64,000 nucleotides of DNA from JASGKO01 sp049840595 (GCA_049840595.1 JASGKO010000033.1:1-64000), one strand, 5' to 3'. Positions 1 to 10,787 are shown, counted from the first letter of the stretch. Numbers and translations: made by a program. The notes: a model not told the origin generated them from the sequence alone.

Positions 1-433
1 CACCTGGCCGCGTGGAACTACTTCATGTCCATCAAGAACCCGACCAATGCGGCGTTCATCAAGGAGTGGACCGAGTACGCCAAGGCCAAGAGCATCGCCG
101 GCCACAAGGACAAGCCGCTGACCAACGACCCGATGGAAGCCACGTACATCGGCATCCACATGTGGGCGCAGGCGGTCGAGAAGGCCAAGAGCACCGACAC
201 CGACAAGGTGATCGCCGCGATGGCCGGCCAGACCTTCAAGGCGCCGGGCGGCTTCGTGTCGACGATGGACCCGAAGAACCACCACCTGCACAAGCCGGTG
301 TTCATCGGCGAAGTGAAGGCCGACGGCCAGTTCAACGTGGTGTGGAAGACCAAGGGCCCGGTGGTCGCCGACCCGTGGGTCCGACTACATCCCCGAGAAC
401 AAGGGCAAGAAGAACGAGCCCGAGAAGAAGTGA
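1..433 (+). CDS. urtA: Urea ABC transporter substrate-binding protein UrtA, C-terminal part
   Basis: The reading frame is open from the first base, so the gene starts outside the window; about 144 C-terminal residues are present. The segment matches the end of UrtA, the periplasmic binding protein of the urea ABC importer, with the typical SIKNPTNAAFIKEW and MEATYIGIHMWAQAVEKA stretches and a lysine/glutamate-rich C-terminus. One extra G near 378 breaks the frame; correcting it gives an ending DYIPENKGKKNEPEKK with TGA at 431-433. It is followed by urtB, urtC, urtD and urtE in the usual order, which supports the call strongly. Confidence 0.9.
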
Positions 434-558
434 CTCTCCGAGCTGCGTGACGCGCGGCGGCCGGAGGGCCCCGCGCCCAGCGTGACTGACAGGCCTGCTC
501 CTCCTTCCGCATAGACCGAACTGTCCAGCGACTTGTCCGCCTCTGACTTGCTGCTCGC

Positions 559-2135
559 TTGAAACGTTCTTCCTTTACTGCTCGTGCTGCTGCTGGATGC
601 CCGCGCGAGCGCTGACGCCCGAACAGGCGCTACGCCATCGCCGTCGGCGACAGCGATGCGCGCATCGGGCGCTGCAAAAGCAGTGGCCGAGGGCGATGCC
701 AAGCTCGCCGCCGTTCGTGCAGGCGCTGCTCGACGATGCCGTGAAGGTCGCGGCGACAAGGTGTTCGTGGTGCACGACGCCAGGCGCGTCGACGCCACCT
801 CCGGCGCGCGAGGCCACCTGCCCGACGCCGCCGAGGACGTCATCAACAACAACCGCATGCGCGGTGAACTGGAGGCCGCACTGGCTTCACTAAGCTCTTC
901 TCGCCCGATGTCGGCGCGCGCCGCCGGCCATCCACGAACTGGCCAAGCATCGCTCGACGAATCGCAGCTGCCGATGGTCGAGAAGGCGCTCGCGGCCGAG
1001 AGCCGACCCTCGCTGAAGGCCGCCTCGCGCGCATGCGCGCCACCATCCTGATCGCCACGACGACAAGGCAAAGCGTCTGAGGCCGCCGAGACGCTCGCCG
1101 CCAGCGGCCAGACCGCCGTCGCGCAGCCTGTTGCAGGAACGCCTGGCGCCCGAGTGCCGAGACCGACCCCGCGGTGCGCGGCGCGCTGTCATGTCGCTCG
1201 ACGCCGTGCGAGTCCGCCTCGCCTGGGGCGAGCGGCTCGGCGTGGTCTTCACCGGTATCAGCCTCGGCTCGCATCCTGCTGCTCGCCGCGCTCGGTCTGG
1301 CGATCACCTACGGCCTGATGGGCGTGATCAACATGGCGCATGGCGAGCTGATGATGATCGGCGCCTACGCGACCTATGTCGTGCAGAACCTGTTCCGCAA
1401 GTATGTGCCGGGCGCGTTCGATTACTACATCGTGGTGGCGATCCCGGCGTCGTTCTTGGTGGCGGCGCTGGTCGGCGCGATGATGGAGCGCAGCGTGATC
1501 CGCTGGCTCTACGGCCGGCCGCTGGAGACGCTGCTCGCCACCTGGGGCATCAGCCTGGTGCTGATGCAGGCGGTGCGCACGCTGTTCGGCGCGCAGAACG
1601 TGCCGGTCGAGAACCCGGCTTGGCTGTCGGGCGGCATCGCGGTGATGAGCAACCTGACGCTGCCGTACAACCGCATCGCGATCATCGCGTTCGCCGCGCT
1701 CGTGCTCGCTGGGCGTGGCGCTGCTGATCGCACGCACGCGGCTGGGCCTGTTCGTGCGCGGCGTGACGCAGAACCGCCGGATGGCCTCGTGCGTCGGCGT
1801 CAACACCGCGCGTGTCGACACCGATGGCGTTCGCGCTGGGCGCAGGCATCGCCGGGCTGGCCGGATGCGCGCTGTCGCCAGGTCGGCAACGTGGGCCCGG
1901 ACCTGGGGCAGAGCTACATCGTCGACTCGTTCATGGTCGTCGTGCTGGGCGGCGTCGGGCCAGCTCGCCGGCACGGTCTTCGCGGCCTGGGCCTCGGCGT
2001 GCTGAACAAGTTCCTCGAAGGCTGGGCCGGCGCGGTGCTCGCCAAGATCATGGTGCTCGTCTTCATCGTCGATCTTCATCCAGAAGCGGCCGCGAGGGCT
2101 GTTCGCGATGAAGGGCCGCGAGTGCCGAAGCCTGA
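559..2135 (+). CDS. urtB: Urea ABC transporter permease UrtB (many frameshifts)
   Basis: UrtB is one of the two inner-membrane permeases of the urea importer, of the LivH branched-chain amino acid permease type. The N-terminal third has the long periplasmic extension typical of proteobacterial UrtB (LTPEQAL near 620, then AEDVINNNRMRGELEAALAS near 825-890). The membrane part from about 1250 carries ITYGLMGVINMAHGELMMIG and VVVLGGVG. At least ten single-base indels scatter the protein over all three frames. A TTG at 559 followed by KRSS and a hydrophobic stretch is the best start I can see; the corrected stop is at 2133-2135. Homology runs along the full length, so I read the breaks as sequencing errors. 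Confidence 0.88.
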
Positions 2136-2143
2136 GCGCGGTC

Positions 2144-3278
2144 ATGAGCGCTCTCACCGCTCCCGCCACTGTCGCCGCGGCTTCCTGCTCCTCGGCATCA
2201 AGGGCTGGACCGCGCGTGATGCCGCCGTCATCGCGGTGCTTGCTCGTCGTGCCGGTGCTCAACCTGGTCGTGCCCGCAGGCAGCGCGCTGCACCTGAGCG
2301 ACTACATGGTGGAGCTGATCGGCAAGATCATGTGCTACGCGATCTGCGCGCTCGCGATGGACCTGATCTGGGGCTACACCGGCATCCTGTCGCTCGGCCA
2401 CGGCCTGTTCTTCGCGCTCGGCGGTTACGCGATGGGCATGTACCTGATGCGCCAGATCGGCCGCGACGGCAACTACAAGAGCGACCTGCCCGACTTCATG
2501 GTGTTCCTGAACTGGAAGGAGCTGCCGTGGCACTGGGCGCTGTCAGGATTCGCTTCATCGCGCAGATGCTGCTCGTGGTCGCTGGTGCCCGGGCCTGCTC
2601 GCCTTCGTGTTCGGCTTCTTCGCCTTCCGCTCGCGCATCAAGGGCGTGTACTTCTCGATCATCACGCAGGCGATGACCTTCGCCGCGATGCTGCTGTTCT
2701 TCCGCAACGAGACCGGCTTCGGCGGCAACAACGGCTTCACCGACTTCAAGCGCATCCTCGGCATCCCGATCGCGACGCCGCAGATGCGCATGATGCTGTT
2801 CGTGCTGACCGGCCTGCATGCTGGTCGGCTTCTTCCTGATGGCGCGCTGGCTCGTCAGCAGCAAGTTCGGCCGCGTGCTGCAGGCGATCCGCGACGCCGA
2901 GAGCCGCGTGATGTTCACCGGCTACAACCCGCTGGCCTACAAGCTGGCGATCTGGACGCTGTCGGCCGTGATGTGCGGCATCGCCGGCGCGCTGTACGTG
3001 CCGCAGGTCGGCATCATCAACCCGGGCGAGATGTCGGCGGCCGCCGGCATCGAGATCGCGATCTGGGCCGCGGTGGGTGGCCGCGCCACGCTGATCGGGC
3101 CGATCGTCGGCGCCTTCTTCGTCAACGGCGCGAAGAGCTGGTTCACGGTCAGGCGCTCCCCGAGTACTGGCTCTACTTCCTGGGCGCGCTGTTCATCGCG
3201 GTGACGTTGTTCCTGCCGCAGGGCATCGTCGGGCTGCGTGCGCAAGCTGCTGGGCAAGAAAAGGAGAAGCGCGCATGA
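2144..3278 (+). CDS. urtC: Urea ABC transporter permease UrtC (frameshifted)
   Basis: This is the second permease of the urea importer, LivM-like. Recognisable blocks are IKGWTARDAA near 2200, the core DLIWGYTGILSLGHGLFFAL near 2360-2420, NETGFGGNNGFTDFK near 2705-2750 and a C-terminal FLPQGIVGL near 3210. At least four indels (near 2240, 2545, 2815 and 3150) split it. The start ATG at 2144 is 8 bases after the corrected urtB stop. The stop TGA at 3276-3278 overlaps the urtD ATG at 3275, indicating translational coupling in one operon. Confidence 0.88.
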
Positions 3279-4157
3279 CGCCCGACCTGATGGCAGCCGG
3301 GCACGAAGGCCAGGACGAGCACGAGAAGCGCCGGCCTCGCACCGCGCCGGCGCGCGGCGCAAGCTACGGCCGCGTCGTCACGCCGGGGGAGCTCGACTTC
3401 GCGCACGGCGCGATCCTCTACCTCGACGACATCACCGTCAGCTTCGACGGCTTCAAGGCGCTGAACGAGCTGAGCCTGATCGATCAGCGCCGGCGAGCTG
3501 CGCTGCATCATCGGCCCGAACGGCGCCGGCAAGACGACGATGATGGACGTCATCACCGGCAAGACGCGGCCCGACGTGGGCAAGGTCTTCTTCGGCTCGA
3601 ACATCGACCTGCTGCGCCTGCGCGAGAACGAGATCGCGCTGATCGGCATCGGCCGCAAGTTCCAGAAGCCGACGGTGTTCGAGGAGCTCAGCGTGTTCGA
3701 GAACCTCGAGCTCGCGCTGAAGGCCGACCGCGGCGTGCGCGCCTCGCTGTTCTTCCGCCTGAGCGGCACGCAGCTCGACCGCATCGGCGAGATGCTGACG
3801 CTGATCCACCTGAAGGACAGCGCGCAGCGCACCGCGGGCCTGCTGTCAGCACGGCCAGAAGCAGTGGCTGGAGATCGGCATGCTGCTGATGCAGGACCCG
3901 AAGCTGCTGCTGCTCGACGAGCCCGTGGCCGGCATGACGGACGAGGAGACCGAGCGCACCGCCGAACTGTTCCTCTCGCTCGAAGGCAAGCATTCGCTGG
4001 TCGTCGTCGAGCACGACATGAAGTTCATCGGCGAGCTGACGCAGGGCGCCCGGCAAGAAGGTGACGGTGCTGCACGAAGGCAGCGTGCTGGCCGAAGGCA
4101 TGCTGGCGCGACGTGCAGGCCAACGAGAAGGTCGTCGAGGTCTACCTGGGCCGGTGA
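3275..4157 (+). CDS. urtD: Urea ABC transporter ATP-binding protein UrtD (frameshifted)
   Basis: This is the first ATPase of the urea importer, LivG-like. After a roughly 45-residue N-terminal extension it has ILYLDDITVSFDGFKALNEL, a Walker A (GPNGAGKTT after correction, near 3510-3540), FQKPTVFEELSVFENLELAL near 3660-3715, and Walker B LLLLDEPVAGMTDEE near 3905-3945. The H-loop region VVVEHDMKFIG is near 4000-4030. Indels lie near 3482, 3500, 3847, 4050 and 4110. The corrected end is EVYLGR with TGA at 4155-4157, six bases before urtE. Confidence 0.88.
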
Positions 4158-4162
4158 ACAAG

Positions 4163-4857
4163 ATGCTGCAAGTCGAAGGCATCAACCAGTACTACGGCGG
4201 CTCGCACATCCTGCGCAACCTCGGCTTCGAAGCGAAGATCGGCGAGGTCACGGTGATGCTCGGCCGCAACGGCGTCGGCAAGACGACGCTGCTGAAGAGC
4301 CTGATGGGCGTGGTGCCGGTCAAGACCGGCAGGATCAAGCTCGACGGCCAGGACGATCACAAGCGACACGCCGTACGAGCGCGTGCGCATGGGCGTCGGC
4401 TACGTGCCGCAGGGCCGCGAGATCTTCGGCCGGCTGACGGTCAGGAGAACCTGCGCATGGGCCTGGCGTACAAGACCGGGCGGCACGCCGATCCCGGCCG
4501 AGCTGTTCGAGCTGTTCCCGGTGCTCAAGCAGATGCTGCACCGCCGCGGCGGCGATCTCTCCGGCGGGCAGCAGCAGCAGCTCGCGATCGCGCGCGCGCT
4601 GGCCGCCGGCCCGAAGCTGCTGATCCTCGACGAGCCGACCGAAGGCATCCAGCCCGTCGATCATCAAGGACATCGGCCGCGTGATCCGCATGCTGGCCGA
4701 CCGCGGCACGATGGCGATCGTGCTGGTCGAGCAGTACTACGACTTCGCCGACGAGCTGGCCGACCAGTACCTCGTGATGGAGCGCGGCGAGATCGTCAAG
4801 CGCGGCCGCGGCGCGGACATGGAGGCCGACGGCGTGCGCGAGGCTGTCTCCATCTGA
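4163..4857 (+). CDS. urtE: Urea ABC transporter ATP-binding protein UrtE (frameshifted)
   Basis: This is the second ATPase of the urea importer, LivF-like. MLQVEGINQYYGGSHILRNL begins at the ATG 4163; Walker A is GRNGVGKTTLLKS (about 4260-4300), the signature is DLSGGQQQQLAIARALAAGP (about 4553-4612) and Walker B is LLILDEPTEGIQP. Indels near 4357, 4440, 4480 and 4658 break the frame; the C-terminus EADGVREAVSI ends with TGA at 4855-4857. It closes the urt operon. The usual size of about 230 residues is restored after correction. Confidence 0.88.
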
Positions 4858-4860
4858 GAC

Positions 4861-5769
4861 TCACTCCGCGTCGGCCTGCGGCAGCAGCTTCCGCATTCAG
4901 CGCCTCGACGTCGGCCAGCAGCTCGATCGTCACGCGCAGGCCGCGCCACCGCATCGACCAGCGCGCGCTCGACCACCGCGCGCTGCGCCGCCGCCCGTGC
5001 CAGGCTCCAGCGGCCCGGCACATGCATGTGCAGCTGGCAGAACTTGTCCTGGGCCGCGCGCCGGCTGCGCACGTGGTCGAGGCGCACCGCGCCCTGCGCC
5101 TCGGCGGCCAGGCGCTGCAGCGTGGCGTCGATGGCGGCCAGCTCGGCAGGCTCCAGCCCGCGGTCCATCAGCCCGTCCACCGAGCGGCGCAGCAGGCTCC
5201 AGGCCTCGCGCGTGATGTTGGCCGCCACGCCCAGCGCCAGCAGCGGATCCAGCCACAGCCAGCCGGTGGCCTGCACGAGGAAGACGCCCACTGCCACGCC
5301 GATGGAGGTCCAGACGTCCGTGTAGAGGTGGCGGGCATCGGCCTCCAGCGCGATGGAGTGATGCTCGCGCGAGGCCCGCATCAGCATCCAGGCCACCCCG
5401 CCGTTGATCACCGAGCTGACCATGGACAGCGCCACGCCGAGGACCGGCGCGTCGATGGGCTGGGGCTGGGCGAAGCGCTGCACGGCCGCCCAGGCGATGC
5501 CCCGGATTGTCGCCCAGGATGAGCAGCGCCTCGAAGCCGCTGGAGAAGTACTGGGCCTTGCCGTGGCCGTAGGGATGCTCGTCGTCCGGCGGCGCCTGGG
5601 CCACCGTCACCATCCACAGCGCGAAGACGGCGGCGGCCAGGTTGACGAAGGACTCCATCGCATCGGACAACAGGCCGATGGAGCCGGTCAGCCACCAGGC
5701 CAGGGTCTTCAGGCCGATCGTGGCCAGCGCAGCGGCGATGGAGAGGTGGAGCCAGCGTTGCACGGACAT
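4861..5769 (-). CDS. Cation diffusion facilitator (CDF) family transporter (frameshifted)
   Basis: The protein is predicted to export divalent metal ions (Zn, Fe or Mn) by proton antiport across the inner membrane. From the ATG at 5767-5769 it reads MSVQRWLHLSIAAALATIGL, then the transmembrane metal-site region GLLSDAMESFVNLAAAVFAL and DDEHPYGHGKAQYFSSG. The second half carries HSIALEADARHLYTDVWTSI, again a HxxxD metal motif, and then a cytoplasmic domain. Indels near 5510, 4950 and 4903 break the frame; corrected, it ends LLPQADAE with TGA at 4861-4863. It converges on urtE with a three-base gap. The metal specificity cannot be told. Confidence 0.82.
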
Positions 5770-5792
5770 CGGTCGGATCTGTCCCCGGCAGG

Positions 5793-7072
5793 CTATGCCG
5801 CCCGGCCCTGGTCGGCCAGGCGGATCAGGCTGGTGAGGTCGTGCAGGTAGGCCCCGTTCGCCAGGCCGGACAGGGTGGTCATGACGACAGGACGGTCGAC
5901 GCGCACGTTGTCGACTGCACCGCAGCATCGACTCGTCGTCCCGGTTGGGGTCGCCGTCGTTTACCGGCGCACCGTTGATCGCGTTGATCTGCGGCCAGTC
6001 CAGCGCGGCGGCGAGGACGTGGCTCACTTCCACCAGCCCTTGTCCGGCTGCGCGGATGCGCACGGCGTATTCCACGGAGGCGTCCGCCAGGCTCGGCGTG
6101 CTGAGCAGGAGCACGTCGCCTTCACGCTCGAACTCGGGCGGTTTGCCGTCCCGGCCGAGGACGGCCAGCAGCAGGTTCTGCTCGGGCGTGACGGGCGAGG
6201 GCGGCAGCGCGGCGGCGATCTCGTCCAGCGTTGGCCCGGCGCTGACCTCGATCGCGTTCGGCAAGCCGGCGGATCGTGCGCCAGTGCACTGACCAGCACC
6301 TGCGCGCACGACGCATCGGCAGGCAGCAGGCCGCGATAGCGGTCGCGGCCGTCCTGGATGCAGCCGCGCACGAAGCGGGCCCGGCGGTTGAAGATGTTCA
6401 TCGCTTCGGGACTCTTCGAAGGCAGCTCCGTCCAGTGCACGAAGATGCCTGGTGTCTTGTACCTGTACTCACTGCCGTTGCCGAAGCGGATCTCGATGAG
6501 GCCGCCGCCACCGGGACGACGGAGGACGAAGCTGCCGCCCTCGCCCTCGTCGGTGTGCAGGTGGTGCGGCACCTGGCCGCGGATCGCCGCCATCACCTGC
6601 TCGCGCAGGTCCTTCGCGCGCGCCTCCTCCAGATGCTGCTCGAGCTCGTAGGCCAGCCAGGCCACGGCCTTCTTCTCGAAGCTGGGCTTGAGCGGATCGA
6701 GCTCGCCGCGATAGAAGGACTGCATGCAGCCCGCCGCATCGAGGACCAGGCACTCCTCGGGGGAAATGGTTGGTCTTGGCCAGCACCGGCGTCACGCTGG
6801 CGATGTTCGCGGCCCCAGACGCCGAACTCCTGCTCGACCTCCGACGCCGCTGCCGCGACCGAGAGCCCCTGCGGGCCGTTGCCGAACACGACCTGCAGCG
6901 GCCGGCCCGCAAGGCGCCGTAGGTCTTGAGGAACTCGACATAGTCCCGCCGGCAGGTCGCCGCCGGCGGTGGCCTGCAGCGCCGCGACTTCGGTGTCGGT
7001 GGCCGGCGAGCGGCGCTCGAACGGCATCCCGGCCTGCTGCATCTGCTCCAGCATGTCTGCGATACGTGTCAT
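5793..7072 (-). CDS. SUKH/SMI1-KNR4-like protein of about 425 residues (frameshifted)
   Basis: From ATG 7070-7072 the protein starts MTRIADMLEQMQQAG and then shows an SMI1/KNR4 (SUKH) pattern: TDTEVAALQATAGGDLP, DYVEFLKTYGALRAG after correcting an indel near 6945, then FGNGPQGLSV. The later part (EKKAVAWLAYELEQHLEEAR near 6600-6670 and a beta-rich segment RFGNGSEYRYKTPGIFVHW) is not a family I recognise. Indels near 6900, 6820, 6765, 6270 and 5922 scatter it over frames; corrected, it ends LTSLIRLADQGRAA with TAG at 5793-5795. SUKH proteins often act as immunity proteins to secreted toxins, but no toxin gene lies nearby, so the function is open. Confidence 0.55.
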
Positions 7073-7229
7073 GCTTCTTCATCCCCGTGGTTTGTAGATC
7101 TTGCGCAATTGTCGCCGTCGAGGCCGTCCCCGCACTTGCCCGCGGACGCCGGGTCCGGCGCAGGACCGATACTTCGCGGTTGCGCGGGCGGCAGCGCATG
7201 TTCCTCATGCCGCCGGGAACCTGCGACCG

Positions 7230-7892
7230 ATGATGGACATCCTGCTGTTAGAAGACGACATCGACCTGGGCCAGGCCGTGTGCGACCACCTGGAGGCACA
7301 CCAGCACCACGTCAACTGGATGAAGCTGTGCGAACAGGCCAACAAGGCCCTGGCCGACAAGCGCACCGCGCTGTGCCTGTTCGACCTGCGCCTGCCCGAC
7401 GGCGACGCGCTGGACGTGCTGCGCGCGATGCGCGCCCGCGGCGATACGCGGCCGGTGATCGTGCTGACCGCCCAGGACCAGGTCAGCGACCGCATCCGCG
7501 GCCTGCAGGCCGGCGCCGACGACTACCTGGTCAAGCCCTTCGACCTCGACGAGCTGCTGGCCCGCATCGACGCCGTGGCCCGGCGCAGCGGCGCGGTCTC
7601 GCCCGGCGCCTTGCGCAGCGGTGACCTGGTGCTGGACTTCGAGGCCAAGTCGGCCTGGCGCGGCAGCGAGGTGCTGTCCCTGACCGCGATGGAGTGGACG
7701 CTGCTGCGCTGCCTGACCAGCCAGGCCGGCCGCATCTGGAGCCGCAACGACCTGCTGGCCGCCGCGCACCCGCAGGGGCATGACGAGGCCGAGAGCAATT
7801 CGCTGGAGGTCATCATCAGCCGCCTGCGCCGCAAGCTGGGCGCCGAACGCATCAGCACCCACCGCGGCCTGGGCTACCGCTTCGAGACCTGA
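7230..7892 (+). CDS. OmpR/QseB-type response regulator
   Basis: This is a 220-residue DNA-binding response regulator. The receiver domain (1-115) has the acidic pair E8/D9/D10, phospho-acceptor D52 in LFDLRLPDGD, T80 in VIVLTAQD and K102-P103. The C-terminal half is a winged helix ending LEVIISRLRRKLGAERI and THRGLGYRFET. Two ATG codons are adjacent (7230 and 7233). The stop TGA overlaps the ATG of the sensor kinase (TGATG), so the two are translated together. QseB/PmrA/TctD-like regulators are the closest match; the stimulus is unknown. This gene and its partner have no frameshifts, unlike the first 7 kb. Confidence 0.9.
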   Translation: MMDILLLEDDIDLGQAVCDHLEAHQHHVNWMKLCEQANKALADKRTALCLFDLRLPDGDALDVLRAMRARGDTRPVIVLTAQDQVSDRIRGLQAGADDYLVKPFDLDELLARIDAVARRSGAVSPGALRSGDLVLDFEAKSAWRGSEVLSLTAMEWTLLRCLTSQAGRIWSRNDLLAAAHPQGHDEAESNSLEVIISRLRRKLGAERISTHRGLGYRFET

Positions 7893-9247
7893 TGATCGAC
7901 TATCCGGGCGAGTCCGCAGCCAGCGGCCACTGGAGCCTGGAAAAGCGCCTGCGCTACCAGTTGCTGCTGCCGCTGGCCTTCCTGTGGGTGGCCGGCGTGT
8001 CGATCGCGGTGGCGGCCGTCTGGAACCAGATCAACGATGTGATGGACGATTCGCTGGTCCAGGTGGCCGAGCGCATCGCCAGCCTGCCCGGCCCTTCGGC
8101 CGGCAACACGCTGGGCACGCTGGAGCTGGCCTCGCCGGTGCAGTTCCAGTACGTGGACGTCGACGGCAACGTGCTGTGGCGATCCAAGGATGCCCCCGCC
8201 GTCACCCACGCCGACTGGCGCCGCCCCGGCGTGCGCACCGAGGGCCTGATGCGCGTGGCCGTGCGGCCGGCGGCCGACGGCCAGCACTTCGCGCTGGCGA
8301 TGGAACCCTTCCAGGCGCGCCACCAGGCGATGTTCACGGCCGTGCAGGCGCTGCTGCTGCCCTTGCTGCTGCTGCTGCCGGTGGCCACGCTGGTGGTCTC
8401 CTACACGCTCAGCCGGGGCTTCGACAGCCTGGAGCAGTTGCGCCGGGCGCTGGCCACGCGGCCGGCACACCAGCTCGACGCCCTGCCCACCGAGGACGTG
8501 CCGCACGAGCTGCTGGCCCTGGTGACCACCATCAACGAGCTGCTGGGCCGCGTCTCTCTGATGATGAGCGCCGAGAAGACCCTGGCCGCCAACAGCGCGC
8601 ACGAGCTGCGTACGCCGCTGGCCGCGGCCCGCGCACAGGCCCAGCTGCTGCTGCCCGACATGCCCGCCGGCACGCCGGCCTACGAGCGTGTGGCGGTGCT
8701 GCTGCGGCGGCTGGACCAGCTGATCCACCTGACGGCCAAGCTGATGCAGCTCTCGCGCGTGGAGTCCGGCCTCGGCCTGGCACGGGATCCGGTGGACCTG
8801 GGGATGCTGGCCCGCATGGTGGTGCGTGACTTCAACGCACCGGGTGAACAGGCCCGGCTGGTGCTGGAGACGGCCGAGGCGCCGTCCTGGGCCATGGGGG
8901 ATGTGGACGCGCTGGGCATCGCCCTGCGCAACCTGGTGGAGAACGCGCTGCGCCACTCGGGCGGCTCGCCGGTCACGGTGCGCGTCGAACCCTTCGGCGT
9001 GGTCTCGGTGGAGGACGAAGGCGAGGGCGTCGACGCCGACGCGCTGGCGCGCCTGCGCCAGCCCTTCCAGCGCGGCAGCTCCAAGGCCGAAGGCCACGGG
9101 CTGGGCCTGTCCATCGTCGATGCCGTGGCCCAGCAAAGCGGCGGGTCGCTGGAGCTGGAGTCGCCGCTGCGCCCCGGCAGGGGCGGCTTCCGTGCCTCGC
9201 TGCGGCTGGAACCCGCCGCGCCGCCCTCGCGCCCGGCCGCGCCCTGA
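7892..9247 (+). CDS. Sensor histidine kinase (QseC/TctE-like)
   Basis: This 451-residue membrane histidine kinase pairs with the preceding regulator. Membrane segments lie at about residues 23-45 and 151-172, enclosing a periplasmic sensor of about 105 residues. The H-box is NSAHELRTPLAAARAQAQLL with H237. The ATPase domain has N-box NLVENALRHS, G1 VEDEGEGVD and G2 GHGLGLSIV. It ends 1 base before the convergent tyrS stop. The periplasmic region is of the 2CSK_N type seen in tricarboxylate and QseC sensors, as far as the pattern can be judged by eye. Confidence 0.9.
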   Translation: MIDYPGESAASGHWSLEKRLRYQLLLPLAFLWVAGVSIAVAAVWNQINDVMDDSLVQVAERIASLPGPSAGNTLGTLELASPVQFQYVDVDGNVLWRSKDAPAVTHADWRRPGVRTEGLMRVAVRPAADGQHFALAMEPFQARHQAMFTAVQALLLPLLLLLPVATLVVSYTLSRGFDSLEQLRRALATRPAHQLDALPTEDVPHELLALVTTINELLGRVSLMMSAEKTLAANSAHELRTPLAAARAQAQLLLPDMPAGTPAYERVAVLLRRLDQLIHLTAKLMQLSRVESGLGLARDPVDLGMLARMVVRDFNAPGEQARLVLETAEAPSWAMGDVDALGIALRNLVENALRHSGGSPVTVRVEPFGVVSVEDEGEGVDADALARLRQPFQRGSSKAEGHGLGLSIVDAVAQQSGGSLELESPLRPGRGGFRASLRLEPAAPPSRPAAP

Positions 9248-10534
9248 TCAGCCCAGCGTCACACGGGCGAACTTGCGCTTGCCGACCTGCACGACGTAGA
9301 TGCCGGCCTCGATTTTCAGGCCCTTGTCCGAGACCACCACGCCGTCCACGCGCACGCCGCCCTGCTCGATCATGCGGTTGCCCTCGGTGGTCGAGGGCAC
9401 CAGGCCGGCCTGCTTCAGCAGCGCGGCGATACCCAGCGGCGCGCCGCTCAGGCTGGCTTCGGGGATGTCATCGGGCACGCCGCCCTTGGCGCGGTTGTTG
9501 AAGTCGGCCAGCGCCTCCTCCGCCGCCTGAGTGCCGTGGAAGCGGGCGACGATCTCCTGGCCCAGCATCACCTTGGCATCACGCGGGTTGCGGCCGCCTG
9601 CGCACTCGGCCTTCAGCTTCGCGATGTCTTCCAGCGAGCGGAAGCTCAGCAGCTCGAAGTAGGTCCACATCAGATCGTCCGAGATGCTCATCAGCTTGCC
9701 GAACATCTGGGCCGGCGCCTCGCTGATGCCGATGTAGTTGTTCTTGGACTTGGACATCTTCTCGACGCCGTCCAGGCCCACGAGCAGCGGCATGGTCAGG
9801 ATGCATTGCGGCTCCTGGCCGTACTCGGCCTGCAGGTGGCGGCCCATCAGCAGGTTGAACTTCTGGTCGGTGCCGCCGAGCTCCAGGTCGCTCTTCAGCG
9901 CCACCGAGTCGTAGCCCTGCATCAGCGGGTAGAGGAATTCGTGCACGGAGATCGGCACGCCACCCTTGTAACGCTTGGTGAAATCATCGCGCTCGAGCAT
10001 GCGGGCGACGGTGTAGCGCGAGGACAGCTCGATCATCCCGCGTGCGCCCAATGCGTCACACCATTCCGAGTTGTAGCGGACCTCGGTTTTCGACTCGTCA
10101 AGCACTAGCGCGGCTTGCCGGTAATAGGTCTCGGCGTTGACGGCGATCTGCTCCTTGGTCAGCGGAGGGCGGGTGCTGTTACGCCCGGACGGGTCGCCGA
10201 TCATCGACGTGAAGTCGCCGATCAAGAAAATCACTTGGTGTCCGATGTCCTGTAGCTGCCGCAGCTTGTTGAGCACCACGGTATGGCCCAGGTGGATATC
10301 CGGCGCCGTCGGATCCAGCCCGAGCTTGATGCGCAAGGGCTTGCCGGTCGCCTGCGACCGGGCGAGTTTCCGCTCCCAGTCGGCCTGAGGCAGCAGCTCA
10401 TCGCAACCGCGCAGCGTGATCGCCAACGATGCACGCACTTCGTCGGTGATCGGCCATTTTTCCTGCTCGTTCGAGGAATTTGGCAGCACGTTGGCAAGAG
10501 TCGCCCCAGCGGGCGGCGCGGAAGTCTGAGACAT
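9248..10534 (-). CDS. tyrS: Tyrosyl-tRNA synthetase
   Basis: The enzyme charges tRNA-Tyr. The 428-residue form from ATG 10532-10534 (MSQTSAPPAG) is preferred; longer upstream in-frame codons run into the divergent leader. The class I signature is H81-LGH84 (DIHLGHTVVLNK) and KMSKS is at 259-263. The C-terminal S4-like RNA-binding domain (about 355-428) includes NRMIEQGGVRVDG. KMSKS rather than KFGKS is typical of the TyrZ branch, common in betaproteobacteria. It is divergent from the M23 peptidase, the usual arrangement in Burkholderiales. Confidence 0.96.
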   Translation of the reverse strand: MSQTSAPPAGATLANVLPNSSNEQEKWPITDEVRASLAITLRGCDELLPQADWERKLARSQATGKPLRIKLGLDPTAPDIHLGHTVVLNKLRQLQDIGHQVIFLIGDFTSMIGDPSGRNSTRPPLTKEQIAVNAETYYRQAALVLDESKTEVRYNSEWCDALGARGMIELSSRYTVARMLERDDFTKRYKGGVPISVHEFLYPLMQGYDSVALKSDLELGGTDQKFNLLMGRHLQAEYGQEPQCILTMPLLVGLDGVEKMSKSKNNYIGISEAPAQMFGKLMSISDDLMWTYFELLSFRSLEDIAKLKAECAGGRNPRDAKVMLGQEIVARFHGTQAAEEALADFNNRAKGGVPDDIPEASLSGAPLGIAALLKQAGLVPSTTEGNRMIEQGGVRVDGVVVSDKGLKIEAGIYVVQVGKRKFARVTLG

Positions 10535-10787
10535 GGGTGTAAATCGGGTCAATTTGGCGGCAGATCGTGCAAGACGCATCGATATACTGCGCAGCACTTC
10601 GAAGCGGCCATTTGCCAGGCTCTGCAGCACGGCACCGGACGCTCCCAGCGAAGGTCGCGAGGCCCGGATTGTAGGTAGCCCGCCCGCGGACCCCCGCCAA
10701 ACCAGCCAGCACACCCAGGCTCCCCAGGTCGAACGACTTGCGGATGAGCGAGGTGCCGGCTCTTCGTTACAGAACAAGGATAGGCGT

